A DNA stretch of 64,000 bases, taken from the NCBI RefSeq assembly GCF_000737245.1, contig NZ_JPQU01000056.1, positions 124,001-188,000 on the forward strand. The letters run 5' to 3'. This document shows positions 26,570 through 34,939 of the stretch, piece after piece. The notes below the pieces were generated by a model. The model had not been told where the DNA came from. It searched no databases and saw nothing but the letters and a program-made list of their open reading frames with translations. Position 1 is the first letter of the stretch; each line of letters opens with the position of its first letter. The DNA comes from Pseudomonas syringae (lineage in GTDB: Bacteria; Pseudomonadota; Gammaproteobacteria; Pseudomonadales; Pseudomonadaceae). Position numbers and translations under genes: made by a program.

Positions 26570-27178
26570 ATGCTCGCGCCTGTGACTACCCCCCTTCCCG
26601 CCTTCACCGCCGTCCTCTTCGGACTGAGTGGTTGCCTGGTGGATTTCGGAGCACAGGCTGGCAATGCGGTCAGACTCAGCGATGAGCACACACTGGCGAC
26701 GCCTGGAGCCCTGAAAGTATTAGAAGATCTTCAGAGCCAAGGTGTGCCCTGCGCCTGGCTAGACGAGCTGGCTGGCCACCTGACCGAGAAGCTGGCGCTG
26801 CAATTGAACCATCTAATCACCGCGACCCCGCCGGGGCATGCACCATGGCCAGCACCCGATGCCTGCTGGAAGGCGTTGATGGCGCTCGGCGTCAGCCAAC
26901 TGGAGGGCTGCGTCCTGGTCAGTGGCGAACCACGCTTGCTGCAATCGGGGCTGAATGCGGGCTTGTGGACGGTGGGCCTGGCATCCTGCGGTTCATTGTG
27001 CGGGCTGTCCCCGGTCCAATGGCAGGCGCTGACTGACGCCGAACGGGAATACCGCCGTGGGCAAGCCACGCTGCAGCTCTATGCGCTGGGCGTGCATTCG
27101 GTTGTTGACCACCTGGGTGATCTGCAGTCCTGTCTCGCAGATATCGCGCTGCGCCGTACCAAGGGTGAAAAGCCTTAG
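26570..27178 (+). CDS. HAD-like phosphonatase homologue lacking catalytic aspartates
   Basis: A 202-residue relative of phosphonoacetaldehyde hydrolase (PhnX). Similarity is clear at both ends: AVLFGLSGCLVDFGAQAG aligns with the PhnX opening, normally with D in VILDWAGTTVDFG, and GLNAGLWTVGLASCGSLCGLSPVQWQAL aligns with the PhnX C-terminal part. The nucleophile Asp of motif I is Gly18 here, and motif IV (usually VDD/GDT) reads LVSGEP, so the residues that form the phospho-aspartate and bind Mg are missing. The cap is also shortened compared with the usual ~275 residues. A regulatory or structural role is more likely than hydrolysis. ATG at 26570; an extension to 26435 lacks support. Confidence 0.8.
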   Translation: MLAPVTTPLPAFTAVLFGLSGCLVDFGAQAGNAVRLSDEHTLATPGALKVLEDLQSQGVPCAWLDELAGHLTEKLALQLNHLITATPPGHAPWPAPDACWKALMALGVSQLEGCVLVSGEPRLLQSGLNAGLWTVGLASCGSLCGLSPVQWQALTDAEREYRRGQATLQLYALGVHSVVDHLGDLQSCLADIALRRTKGEKP

Positions 27179-27190
27179 CAGCAGGCGACA

Positions 27191-27283
27191 CCTGTGGGAG
27201 CGGTGCTTGCCCGCGATTGAAGCGACGCGGTATGGCAGGTACACCGAGTTGTCCTTATCGCGGGCAAGCACCGCTCCCACAGG
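27191..27283. repeat. REP pair, 27-bp perfect inverted repeat
   Basis: Arms at 27191-27217 (CCTGTGGGAGCGGTGCTTGC followed by CCGCGAT) and 27257-27283 are exact reverse complements with a 39-base spacer. This is the pseudomonad REP type (GGGAGC...CGCGA) in the tail-to-tail arrangement typical of mobile REP pairs after a gene end. Confidence 0.95.
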
Positions 27284-27439
27284 TTTACACCGTACGAATG
27301 GGTTGTCCTACCTGATGCACGTATTGACCACAATCATGCAAGTCGCGCCGGAGTGGATTAGTCTTGTCACATACCCATGACGAACCTTTAGCGTCACGCC
27401 GGGGTCCATGGGACAGACTTATCAAAGAAGGAGCACGCC

Positions 27440-27703
27440 ATGCCTGCCCGCGAACTGCAAGAACAACTCAACACCCTGCGCGAGCAACTGGAGCAGAACC
27501 CACCCCTCTCGGAAGCCGAGCGCGAGAATCTGCAGCAACTCATGGAGCAAATCCAGTCGCAGATCGAACTGGAAACTGTCACCCAGGACACCAGCCTGGC
27601 TGACGGCGTCAATCTGGCAGTGGAACGTTTCGAACTGGAGCATCCGGGCATTGCCGGCACCCTGCGCAATATCGTTCAAACCCTGGGCAACATCGGCATC
27701 TGA
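27440..27703 (+). CDS. DUF4404 small helical protein
   Basis: An 87-residue, highly charged helical protein with heptad-like Leu spacing (LQEQLNTLREQLEQNPPLSE, then LQQLMEQIQSQIE) and a conserved C-terminal helix (GVNLAVERFELEHPGIAGTL). It matches the DUF4404 pattern. A coiled coil is likely and no function is known. AAGGAG sits 8 bases before the ATG. From memory it keeps this place beside queF in P. aeruginosa. Confidence 0.85.
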   Translation: MPARELQEQLNTLREQLEQNPPLSEAERENLQQLMEQIQSQIELETVTQDTSLADGVNLAVERFELEHPGIAGTLRNIVQTLGNIGI

Positions 27704-27710
27704 AGCAATT

Positions 27711-27741
27711 AAAAAGCCCGTCATGATCAGTGACGGGCTTG
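27711..27741 (-). terminator. Intrinsic terminator after queF
   Basis: The 10-bp stem AAGCCCGTCA / TGACGGGCTT is followed, reading the minus strand, by a T run (TTTTTAATT). It ends queF; on the + strand no T run follows. Confidence 0.88.
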
Positions 27742-27756
27742 ATACAGGCCTGCGAT

Positions 27757-28587
27757 TTACTGCCGGGCCAGCCGGCGATTATCCGGGCTAATCACCTCGG
27801 TACTGCGGTACGGATTGATGTCCAGCCCGCCACGGCGCACATAACGCGCATAAACCGTCAACTTCTCCGGCTTGAGCAGCGCTTGCAGGTCCATGAATAT
27901 CCGCTCGACGCATTGCTCATGGAAGTCCGAATGCTGCCGGAAGCTGACGATGTAAGCCAACAGGCTCGCAGGATCCAGCGCCGCCCCACGGTACTCGACG
28001 GCAACGCTGCCCCAATCCGGCTGACTGGTCACCGGGCAATTGGATTTCAGCAAATGACTGTGCAGGCTCTGCTCCACCACCTGTGAATCGTCGCAGCGCA
28101 GCAGCTCCGGTTGCGGCCGGTCATAGCTGCTGATAGTCAGGTCCAGATCATCGATGCACGTACCTGGCATGCTCGCCACGCCTTCGCTTTCGATATCCGC
28201 AAGGCTGCGAATCCGCACACTCACCGGCTTGCCTGCGGCTGCTGAAAGATCCTTGATCAAGGCCGCGGTCAACGCTTCGCGATCAGCAAAGGCTGTCTGA
28301 TTGAGTGAGTTGAGATACAACTTGAAGGATTTCGACTCGATGATATTCGGCGAGTCCGCCGGAATGCTGAATTCGGCAATCGCCACGACTGGTTTGCCCG
28401 ACGGCAACAGCCAGGACAGCTCATAGCAATTCCAGAAGTCCACACCCTTATAAGGCAAGGTTTCAGCAGTCAGGCCCAACTCGGCCCATTTGGTGGCACG
28501 CGGGATCGGGAACAACAGCGAAGGCGCGTAAGTGGCAATGTATTCACTGGATTTGCCCAGCGGCGAGTGTTCGGCTGCGGGATGCAT
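27757..28587 (-). CDS. queF: NADPH-dependent preQ0 reductase QueF (long form)
   Basis: Reduces the nitrile of 7-cyano-7-deazaguanine (preQ0) to preQ1 in queuosine synthesis. The 276 residues are the two-lobed, E. coli-like long form. The NADPH-binding QueF motif ESKSFKLY is at 84-91. The catalytic cysteine and aspartate are in LKSNCPVTSQPDWGSV (Cys184, Asp191), and the substrate-binding end is CVERIFMDLQALLKPEKLTVYARYVRRGGLDINPYRS. All catalytic residues are present. Single gene on the minus strand with a terminator. Confidence 0.96.
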   Translation of the reverse strand: MHPAAEHSPLGKSSEYIATYAPSLLFPIPRATKWAELGLTAETLPYKGVDFWNCYELSWLLPSGKPVVAIAEFSIPADSPNIIESKSFKLYLNSLNQTAFADREALTAALIKDLSAAAGKPVSVRIRSLADIESEGVASMPGTCIDDLDLTISSYDRPQPELLRCDDSQVVEQSLHSHLLKSNCPVTSQPDWGSVAVEYRGAALDPASLLAYIVSFRQHSDFHEQCVERIFMDLQALLKPEKLTVYARYVRRGGLDINPYRSTEVISPDNRRLARQ

Positions 28588-28660
28588 GACGGTACCTGAA
28601 TCACGTGAAGCGGACGGATTAAGGCGTAAGTTTATAGCGTTTGCGCCTCGCTTTCAGCGC

Positions 28661-29170
28661 CTAGTCGGTAATTGTCAGTTTGCCGACCATCCCCGCCTGA
28701 TAATGGCCGGGCACGTTGCAGGCGAACTCAAGATCGGCGGCCTTGGCAAATGTCCAGGTCAGCTCGGCGGTTTCGCCCGGCTCCACCAACACACTGTTGG
28801 GGTCATCGTGCTTCATCTCCCCACCATGACCCATGTCGTGGTGCTGCATGCCAGTTGGCGTGAGCATGCCGCTCTGCTGCATCTTCAGCATTTCCTGCTG
28901 ATGACGGGCGTGCATGGCTGTATCTCCCAGATTGAACTCGTGCAACAGCTGGCCCTTGTTGACCAGAACGAAACGTACAGTCTCGCCTGCCTTGACCTGT
29001 AAGTTCTTGGGTTCGAAATACATATCGCCCAGAACCAGCTCAACCGTCCGCGACGCCTTGGCCGCAGGTGCAGCATGGCCGAATGGCAAAGAGGCAGCGG
29101 GGTCTGCCAGCAAGGGCTGACTCAAGGTCAGCAGCGCAGCAACCAGCGCAAAACGTGCAATGGACGGCAT
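28661..29170 (-). CDS. Periplasmic cupredoxin-domain copper-binding protein
   Basis: A 169-residue secreted protein (signal ending LSQPLLADP). The cupredoxin fold starts at VELVLGDMYFEPKNLQVKAGETVRFVLVNKG. The type-1 copper ligands are visible as LLHEFNLG (His) and FACNVPGHYQAGMVGKL (Cys, His, Met). A Met/His-rich insertion (MHARHQQEMLKMQ, then MQHHDMGHGGEMKHDD) could bind further copper. The start at 29170 has GGAG upstream; a frame extending to 29296 is unlikely. It is divergent from copRS with a CopR-type box in between, so copper-induced control is expected. Confidence 0.9.
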   Translation of the reverse strand: MPSIARFALVAALLTLSQPLLADPAASLPFGHAAPAAKASRTVELVLGDMYFEPKNLQVKAGETVRFVLVNKGQLLHEFNLGDTAMHARHQQEMLKMQQSGMLTPTGMQHHDMGHGGEMKHDDPNSVLVEPGETAELTWTFAKAADLEFACNVPGHYQAGMVGKLTITD

Positions 29171-29244
29171 CGTTTTCTCCAAATGAGCGACAATCAATGC
29201 TCGCACAGTAGATGCTCCGCACTGCCAGCGAGCTGACGGCAAGA

Positions 29245-29258
29245 TTACAAAATTGTCA
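29245..29258. promoter_or_regulatory. CopR/CusR-type operator
   Basis: TTACAAAATTGTCA is a near-perfect dyad. On the minus strand it reads TGACAA-TT-TTGTAA, one base from the CusR core TGACAA-N2-TTGTCA. It lies between the divergent cupredoxin gene (75 bases from its start) and copR (70 bases), placed to control both. Confidence 0.7.
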
Positions 29259-29327
29259 GGTTGCGCTCTGCGGCGACCACTCGCGCTATAAAGCATTCAT
29301 GTCCCACGCCATAGTCATGAGCCATTG

Positions 29328-30008
29328 ATGAAGATTCTGATCGTCGAAGATCAACCAAAAACGGGTCACTACCTGCGCCAAGGCCTCAGTGAAGCCGGGT
29401 TCAATACTGAGCTGGAGGCTGACGGCAGTAATGGCCAGCATCTGGCGCTGACGGGTGACTACTCACTGCTGATCCTGGACGTGATGTTGCCTGGCCGCAG
29501 CGGCTGGCAGATTCTGCAAGCCGTGCGCAGTGCGGGGCTGGAAACCCCAGTGCTGTTTCTGACGGCCCGCGACACCGTCGAAGATCGGGTCAAAGGCCTT
29601 GAGCTGGGTGCCGATGACTATCTGGTCAAACCCTTCGCCTTCTCCGAGCTGCTGGCCCGAGTGCGCAGTCTGTTGCGCCGGGGCAACAGCCCTGCTCAGG
29701 AAACCCACCTGCAACTGGCCGATCTGCGCCTGGACCTGCTGCGCCGGCGCGTTGAACGCAGCGGCAAACGTATCGATCTGACCGCCAAGGAGTTTTCGTT
29801 GCTGGAGTTGTTGCTGCGCCGTCAGGGCGAAGTGCTCCCCAAATCCCTGATTGCTTCCCAGGTCTGGGACATGAATTTCGACAGCGACACCAACGTGATC
29901 GAAGTTGCGATCCGCCGCCTGCGCCTGAAGATCGACGATGAGTTTCCGGACAAGCTGATCCATACCGTGCGCGGCATGGGATACGTCCTTGAAGAGCGCC
30001 CGGCATGA
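29328..30008 (+). CDS. copR: Copper response regulator CopR (OmpR family)
   Basis: Receiver plus winged-helix regulator of 226 residues. The receiver starts MKILIVEDQPKTGHYLRQGL with the phospho-acceptor in LLILDVMLPG (Asp51) and the switch lysine in DDYLVKPFAFSELLARV. The output domain ends RRLRLKIDDEFPDKLIHTVRGMGYVLE. These features match the heavy-metal (CopR/CusR/IrlR) branch. The start is the ATG at 29328 (a TTG one codon earlier is possible). Its stop overlaps copS by four bases. The likely targets are itself and the divergent cupredoxin gene. Confidence 0.92.
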   Translation: MKILIVEDQPKTGHYLRQGLSEAGFNTELEADGSNGQHLALTGDYSLLILDVMLPGRSGWQILQAVRSAGLETPVLFLTARDTVEDRVKGLELGADDYLVKPFAFSELLARVRSLLRRGNSPAQETHLQLADLRLDLLRRRVERSGKRIDLTAKEFSLLELLLRRQGEVLPKSLIASQVWDMNFDSDTNVIEVAIRRLRLKIDDEFPDKLIHTVRGMGYVLEERPA

Positions 30009-31366
30009 TCCGTCGCTGGTCGCTGGCAAGCCGGCTGGCACTGCTGTTCGCCGCCTGCACCGCAGTGGTTTCGTTGATTGCCGGGGTACTTTTCAATCAG
30101 GCCAGCGAAACTCACTTCATCGAGCTGGATCAGCAACTGCTGGAAAGCAAATTGCCGGGCCTGCGCAGCCTGTTGCAGAACGTGCGCAGCGAGCAGGATT
30201 TAGCCGGACGTGCAGCACAGCTCAAGGCCGAGCTGGCCCATCAACCTGACCTGGGATTGCGCATCAGCGGTCCGGGCTCTGAGCCCTGGTTTGACAGTGC
30301 AGCGCTCAAGCCATCGCTGCCCGTAACCGATGAGGGACTGCACACCCTGATCAGCGATCAGACCGCGTATCGCACCTATACCGTCAAGCTTGATCCCGCG
30401 ACACCGGACAGCCCGCAACTGACCCTGCTGCTGGACATCACCCACCACCAACACTTTCTGCAAAGGATGCAGCGCCTGATCTGGCTGACGGTCGGGCTGT
30501 CAGCGCTGGCTACGGCGCTGCTGGGGGCCTGGGCGGCACGCAGCGGCCTGCGTCCTTTACACAACATGAGCCGGATTGCTGCCAGCGTTTCTGCCAGCTC
30601 CCTCACCACGCGCCTGCCACAAGAGCAAATGCCCGCCGAGCTGGCAGAACTGACTCAGGCATTCAACGGGATGCTGGGCAGGCTCGACGATGGTTTCCAG
30701 CGGCTTTCAGCGTTTTCTGCCGATATCGCCCATGAGCTGCGCACGCCGCTATCCAATCTGCTGACCCACACCCAGGTCACACTGACCCGACCCCGAGACA
30801 TTGAGGACTACCGAGAGGCGTTGTTGAGCAACCTCGAAGAGCTGCAAAGCATGGCGCAGATGGTCAATGACATGCTCTACCTGGCCAAGGCCGAGCACGG
30901 CCTGCTCACACCGACCTGCGAGCGGTTGCGGCTGGAGGACGAAGTGCAAACGGTGCTGGAGTTCTTCGCGCCGTTGGCAGAGGACGCGCAGGTCACGCTG
31001 AGCAGCGATGGTCATGCCAGTATCGATGGCGACCGAACCATGTTGCGGCGCGTGCTTTCAAACCTGCTGGACAACGCGGTACGCCATACCCCTGCCGGGG
31101 GCTACGTAAAGGTGACACTGAGCGAAGTTGATAAACGTGCCCGAATCAATGTCGAGAACAGCGGCGCGGACATTCCGGAGAGCTTGTTACCGCGCCTGTT
31201 CGACCGCTTCTATCGCGCCGATCAGGCTCGAAGCGAAAGCAGAGAACACGCAGGCCTGGGTCTGGCGATCACTCGCTCGATCATCCAGGCCCATGGCGGG
31301 ACTATTCGATGTGAGTCGAAAGAGGGGGTAACGCGGTTTTTGATTGAGTTGCCGATTCAAAAGTGA
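30005..31366 (+). CDS. copS: Heavy-metal sensor histidine kinase CopS
   Basis: Inner-membrane kinase of 453 residues. Two membrane helices (about 9-30 and 156-178) bound a ~125-residue periplasmic sensor loop. HAMP follows (GLRPLHNMSRIAASVSASSLTTRL), then the dimerisation/phospho-acceptor domain FSADIAHELRTPLSNLLTHTQ (His243). The ATPase domain carries the N box (LSNLLDNAVRHTP), the G1 region and GLGLAITRSIIQAHGG. It belongs to the CusS/CopS branch that senses periplasmic copper or silver. Coupled to copR (ATGA). Confidence 0.92.
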   Translation: MIRRWSLASRLALLFAACTAVVSLIAGVLFNQASETHFIELDQQLLESKLPGLRSLLQNVRSEQDLAGRAAQLKAELAHQPDLGLRISGPGSEPWFDSAALKPSLPVTDEGLHTLISDQTAYRTYTVKLDPATPDSPQLTLLLDITHHQHFLQRMQRLIWLTVGLSALATALLGAWAARSGLRPLHNMSRIAASVSASSLTTRLPQEQMPAELAELTQAFNGMLGRLDDGFQRLSAFSADIAHELRTPLSNLLTHTQVTLTRPRDIEDYREALLSNLEELQSMAQMVNDMLYLAKAEHGLLTPTCERLRLEDEVQTVLEFFAPLAEDAQVTLSSDGHASIDGDRTMLRRVLSNLLDNAVRHTPAGGYVKVTLSEVDKRARINVENSGADIPESLLPRLFDRFYRADQARSESREHAGLGLAITRSIIQAHGGTIRCESKEGVTRFLIELPIQK

Positions 31367-31403
31367 TGCTTGAGCTGTGGGAGCGTAACGTCTGGGCTAG
31401 CGT

Positions 31404-31495
31404 CGTGGGACCGGCTTCAGCCGGGAAGGCGGCATTTCAGACGATACATATCGCATGGATGTACCGGCCTCTTCCCGGCTGAAGCCGGTCCCACG
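31404..31495. repeat. REP pair, 24-bp perfect inverted repeat of a second type
   Basis: Arms at 31404-31427 (starting CGTGGGACCGGCTTCAGCCG) and 31472-31495 are exact reverse complements. The sequence class (GTGGGACCGGCTTCAGCCGG) differs from the GGGAGC-GCTTGCTCGCGA class elsewhere in the window. It lies where, from memory, the synteny jumps from the PA2810 to the PA2986 block. Confidence 0.93.
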
Positions 31496-31557
31496 TCGCC
31501 ACATTCGCCTGCAGGCTAACAGACAATCCCCCACAGGTATCACATCAGGCCAACCTA

Positions 31558-32802
31558 TCACTCATACCGCAATGCATGCGCCGGCTGGATCTGCGCTGCA
31601 CGCCACGCCGGGTAAAGCGTCGCCAGGAAGCTGAGGATAAAACCGGCACTGCAGATCAGCACTACATCGCCAGCCTGCAACTCGGAAGGCAGGTTGTTGA
31701 TGAAGTACACATCGGAACTGAAAATGTGCTGGCCGCTGACCCGCTCAACCCAGCCCACCAGACTGCTGACATTGATCGCGGCAATAATCCCCAACACGCC
31801 ACCAATGATGGTGCCGACGATACCGATCACCGTGCCCTGCACCATGAAAATCGTCATGATCTGCCGCGGCGTGGCGCCGATGGTGCGCAGGATAGCAATG
31901 TCTGCGCCCTTGTCATTGACCACCATGATCAGAGTGGCAATGATGTTGAACGCGGCCACGGCGACGATCATCAGCAACAACAGCCCGATCATGGTCTTTT
32001 CCATCTTCATGGCACTGAACAGGCTCCCTTGAGTGTGGGTCCAGTCATCCGCTTTGTAATCAGCACCCAGCCCGCCCGCGATGGCTGCGGAAACTTCAGG
32101 GGCTTTATACAGATCCTTCAAGGCCAGACGCACACCTTGCACCTGATTCGGCTGCCAGCGCTGAATCTGTGCGGCGTCGGCCACGTTGATCAACGCCATC
32201 GAGCCATCCAGCTCGGCACCCACCTTGAAGATCCCGACCACGGTCAACCTTTGCAGACGCGGGGTGATCCCCCCCGGGGCACTGCTGATTTCCGGAACGA
32301 TCAGGGTCAGCTTGTCGCCGACATTCAGGCGAAAGCGACGGGCGCTCAACTCGCCCAGCACCACGCCGAACTCACCCGCTTTCAGGTCTTGCAGCTTGCC
32401 CTGCACGATGTGGTCAGCAACGATGGATACTTGGTGCTCCAGCGCAGGATCAACGCCACTGATCTGGATCGGCTGCATGGCACCTTTGTAGGAGAGCATG
32501 CCATCCATCTCGGTGAAAGGTACCGCAGCGGTCACTTCCGGATTTTTCAGGGACGCAGCCGCCACCGGCTTCCAGTCATCAAGGGGCTGAACCCCGGCTA
32601 TCACCGCGTGGGGCACCATACCGAGGATCCGCGAGCTCATTTCCCGCTGAAATCCATTCATCACCGACAGCACCACGATCATCGCCAGCACACCCAGCGC
32701 CAGCCCGATCATCGAGGTCATGGAAATGAACGAGATGAAATGGTTGCGGCGCTTGGCGCGGGTATAGCGCGTGCCAATAAAAATTGATAACGGTCTGAAC
32801 AT
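31558..32802 (-). CDS. lolE: LolE: lipoprotein-releasing ABC permease
   Basis: One of two permeases of the LolCDE transporter that extracts mature lipoproteins from the inner membrane and passes them to LolA. The 414 residues have one N-terminal helix (MTSMIGLALGVLAMIVVLSVMNG), a ~220-residue periplasmic domain and three C-terminal helices (IGLLLLMIVAVAAFNIIATLIMV, VIGIVGTIIGGVLGIIAAI and DVVLICSAGFILSFLATLYPAW). The coupling segment ILRTIGATPRQI contacts LolD. It is named LolE by its last place in the lolC-lolD-lolE order; it is a clear paralogue of the protein at 33564-34814. Confidence 0.92.
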   Translation of the reverse strand: MFRPLSIFIGTRYTRAKRRNHFISFISMTSMIGLALGVLAMIVVLSVMNGFQREMSSRILGMVPHAVIAGVQPLDDWKPVAAASLKNPEVTAAVPFTEMDGMLSYKGAMQPIQISGVDPALEHQVSIVADHIVQGKLQDLKAGEFGVVLGELSARRFRLNVGDKLTLIVPEISSAPGGITPRLQRLTVVGIFKVGAELDGSMALINVADAAQIQRWQPNQVQGVRLALKDLYKAPEVSAAIAGGLGADYKADDWTHTQGSLFSAMKMEKTMIGLLLLMIVAVAAFNIIATLIMVVNDKGADIAILRTIGATPRQIMTIFMVQGTVIGIVGTIIGGVLGIIAAINVSSLVGWVERVSGQHIFSSDVYFINNLPSELQAGDVVLICSAGFILSFLATLYPAWRAAQIQPAHALRYE

Positions 32803-32872
32803 GGGTATTGCACCGTGTAAAAAATGCCGCGAAAAAACTATCCCGACGCGATCAACAGCGCCGGGTTAACAA

Positions 32873-33571
32873 TCAGGCTTCGACCAGACGGCCATCTTCC
32901 AGGCGCCAGACGCGATCCATCTGCCGGGCCAGATTCATGTCGTGAGTCACCACCAGGAACGCCGTGCGCGAAGACGTGCTCAGCTCCAGCATCAGGTCCT
33001 GAATGCCTTGAGCGGTATGGTGATCAAGGTTGCCTGTTGGCTCGTCGAGCATCACCAGCCCCGGCTGGTTGACCAAAGCCCGGGCAATCGCCACACGCTG
33101 ACGCTCACCACCCGACAATTCCGAAGGCTTGTGCGCCAGACGATGCCCAAGCCCGACCCGCTCCAGCAACGCCGTAGCACGCTTGCGAGCTTCCGGGATG
33201 GCAGTCTTGCCGATCAGCAACGGCATGCAGACGTTCTCCAGTGCGGTGAACTCCGGCAACAAATGGTGGAACTGGTAAACGAAACCCAGCGCCCGATTAC
33301 GCAGCAAGCCACGGGCCTTTTCACCCAGAGCGGAAAGCTCTTCGCCGGCGAGCCAGACGCTGCCCTGCGAAGGCGTGTCCAGACCGCCCAGCAAGTTGAG
33401 CAACGTGCTTTTCCCCGAGCCTGAGCTGCCGACAATCGCCACGCGCTCGCCCGGAAACAACTCCAGTTGCAGCCCCGACAGGACCACCACCGACTCAGGA
33501 CCTTCCTCGTAGGACTTGCCCAGGTTGCGGCAACTCAAAACTGCTTTATCACTCATGCCCGACTCACTCAT
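32873..33571 (-). CDS. lolD: LolD: lipoprotein-releasing ATPase
   Basis: ATP-binding subunit of LolCDE. Walker A is GSSGSGKST, the Q loop lies in FVYQFHHLLPEFTALENVCMP, the ABC signature is LSGGERQRVAIARAL, Walker B is LVMLDEPTG and the switch is VVTHD. The start is either ATG 33571 (GGAGG 9 bases upstream, inside the last codons of lolC) or ATG 33556; the first is used here, giving 232 residues. The overlap with lolC indicates coupling; 70 bases separate it from lolE. Confidence 0.94.
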   Translation of the reverse strand: MSESGMSDKAVLSCRNLGKSYEEGPESVVVLSGLQLELFPGERVAIVGSSGSGKSTLLNLLGGLDTPSQGSVWLAGEELSALGEKARGLLRNRALGFVYQFHHLLPEFTALENVCMPLLIGKTAIPEARKRATALLERVGLGHRLAHKPSELSGGERQRVAIARALVNQPGLVMLDEPTGNLDHHTAQGIQDLMLELSTSSRTAFLVVTHDMNLARQMDRVWRLEDGRLVEA

Positions 33572-34814
33572 AACGTAACGCCTCCGCCGGTTGGGTGCGC
33601 GCAGCACGCCAGGCCGGATACAGGGTGGCGAGGAAACTCAGGACCAATGCGGCGCCGCAGACCATCAGCACGTCCTCGGCCATCAGCTGAGAAGGCAGGT
33701 AGTCGATGAAGTAAACGTCGGCATTGAGAAACTTGTGGCCAATAAGACCTTCCAGTGCGGAGATCGCGGCACTGACATTGAGGGCGGCAATCATGCCAAG
33801 CACGGCTCCGATAAAGGTGCCCACCACGCCGATGACCGTCCCCTGAACCATGAAGATCGCCATGATCTGCCCCGGGGTTGAACCCAGGGTGCGCAAGATC
33901 GCGATGTCGCCCTTCTTGTCGTTGACCACCATCACCAGCGTCGAAATGATGTTGAATGCCGCCACGGCCACAATCAGCAACAGCAGCAGGCCGATCATGG
34001 CTTTTTCCATGCGGATCGCCTGATACAGATTGCCGTGGGTGCGAGTCCAGTCACGGGAGTAATAGTTGTGATCGCCAAGGGTCTGGGCGATTTGATAAGA
34101 AGTGCGCGGTGCCTCGAACAGATCCTCGAACTTCAACCGCAGGCCCTGCACCTGATCCGCCTTCCAGCGATGCAGCCGACCCAGATCGTCAAGGTTGGTC
34201 AGGCCCAGGTAGCCGTCCAGTTCGCCAGCGCCCACGTGAAAAATACCCACTACGGTAAAACGCTTCATGCGCGGGAACATGCCAGCCGGGGTCACGGTCA
34301 CCTCGGGGGCGACGAAGGTGACTTTATCGCCCATGGTCACGCCCAGCTTGGTGGCGGCTTTGTCGCCAATCACGATACCGAAGCTACCGGGGGACAGATC
34401 GTCCAGCTTGCCCTGCTTCATGAAGTTATCGATGATCGAAACTTTACGTTCCTGAACCGGGTCGATGGCATTGAGCAGGACTTTCTGCACTTGACCATTG
34501 TTGGTCAGCAACCCCTGCATCTGGGTGAAAGGCGCAACGGCCAGCACCTGCGGGTTCTGCTTGACCTTGTCGGCCAAGCCCTGCCAATTGCTGATCGGCT
34601 CGCCGGATTCGATGGTGGCGTGAGGGACCATGCCCAACACGCGGGTACGCATTTCGTGATCAAAGCCATTCATGACCGATAACACGACTATCATCACCAC
34701 TACGCCAAGGGCGAGGCCGATCATGGAAGTCAGGGAAATGAAGGAGACGAAATGATTACGCCGTTTTGCACGGGTATAGCGCGTGCCTATGAATACAAAA
34801 AGAGGTCTGAACAT
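33564..34814 (-). CDS. lolC: LolC: lipoprotein-releasing ABC permease
   Basis: First gene of lolCDE, 416 residues. It has the same plan as LolE: an N-terminal helix after FIGTRYTRAKRRNHFVSF, a large periplasmic domain that recruits LolA in the family, and three C-terminal helices, with the coupling helix ILRTLGSTPGQIM. The first 90 residues are nearly identical to LolE, whereas the periplasmic domains differ. No strong ribosome site is seen before 34814. Divergent from the PilZ-like gene downstream of it on the + strand. Confidence 0.93.
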   Translation of the reverse strand: MFRPLFVFIGTRYTRAKRRNHFVSFISLTSMIGLALGVVVMIVVLSVMNGFDHEMRTRVLGMVPHATIESGEPISNWQGLADKVKQNPQVLAVAPFTQMQGLLTNNGQVQKVLLNAIDPVQERKVSIIDNFMKQGKLDDLSPGSFGIVIGDKAATKLGVTMGDKVTFVAPEVTVTPAGMFPRMKRFTVVGIFHVGAGELDGYLGLTNLDDLGRLHRWKADQVQGLRLKFEDLFEAPRTSYQIAQTLGDHNYYSRDWTRTHGNLYQAIRMEKAMIGLLLLLIVAVAAFNIISTLVMVVNDKKGDIAILRTLGSTPGQIMAIFMVQGTVIGVVGTFIGAVLGMIAALNVSAAISALEGLIGHKFLNADVYFIDYLPSQLMAEDVLMVCGAALVLSFLATLYPAWRAARTQPAEALRYE

Positions 34815-34939
34815 TTAGGGACTTGTTCGGAGGAATGGGAACGTCCTTGTGGCGGGTCCTGGCAGGCAGCCTTACACTCGAAAACACTCTGAGCACTGCG
34901 AGCAACCACTATGACCACCGCCGCTACCATGGGTTCGCC

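Noticed and set aside
31576..32787. A 403-codon open frame antisense to lolE
   Set aside because: Histidine- and aspartate-rich mirror of hydrophobic codons; lolE is intact.
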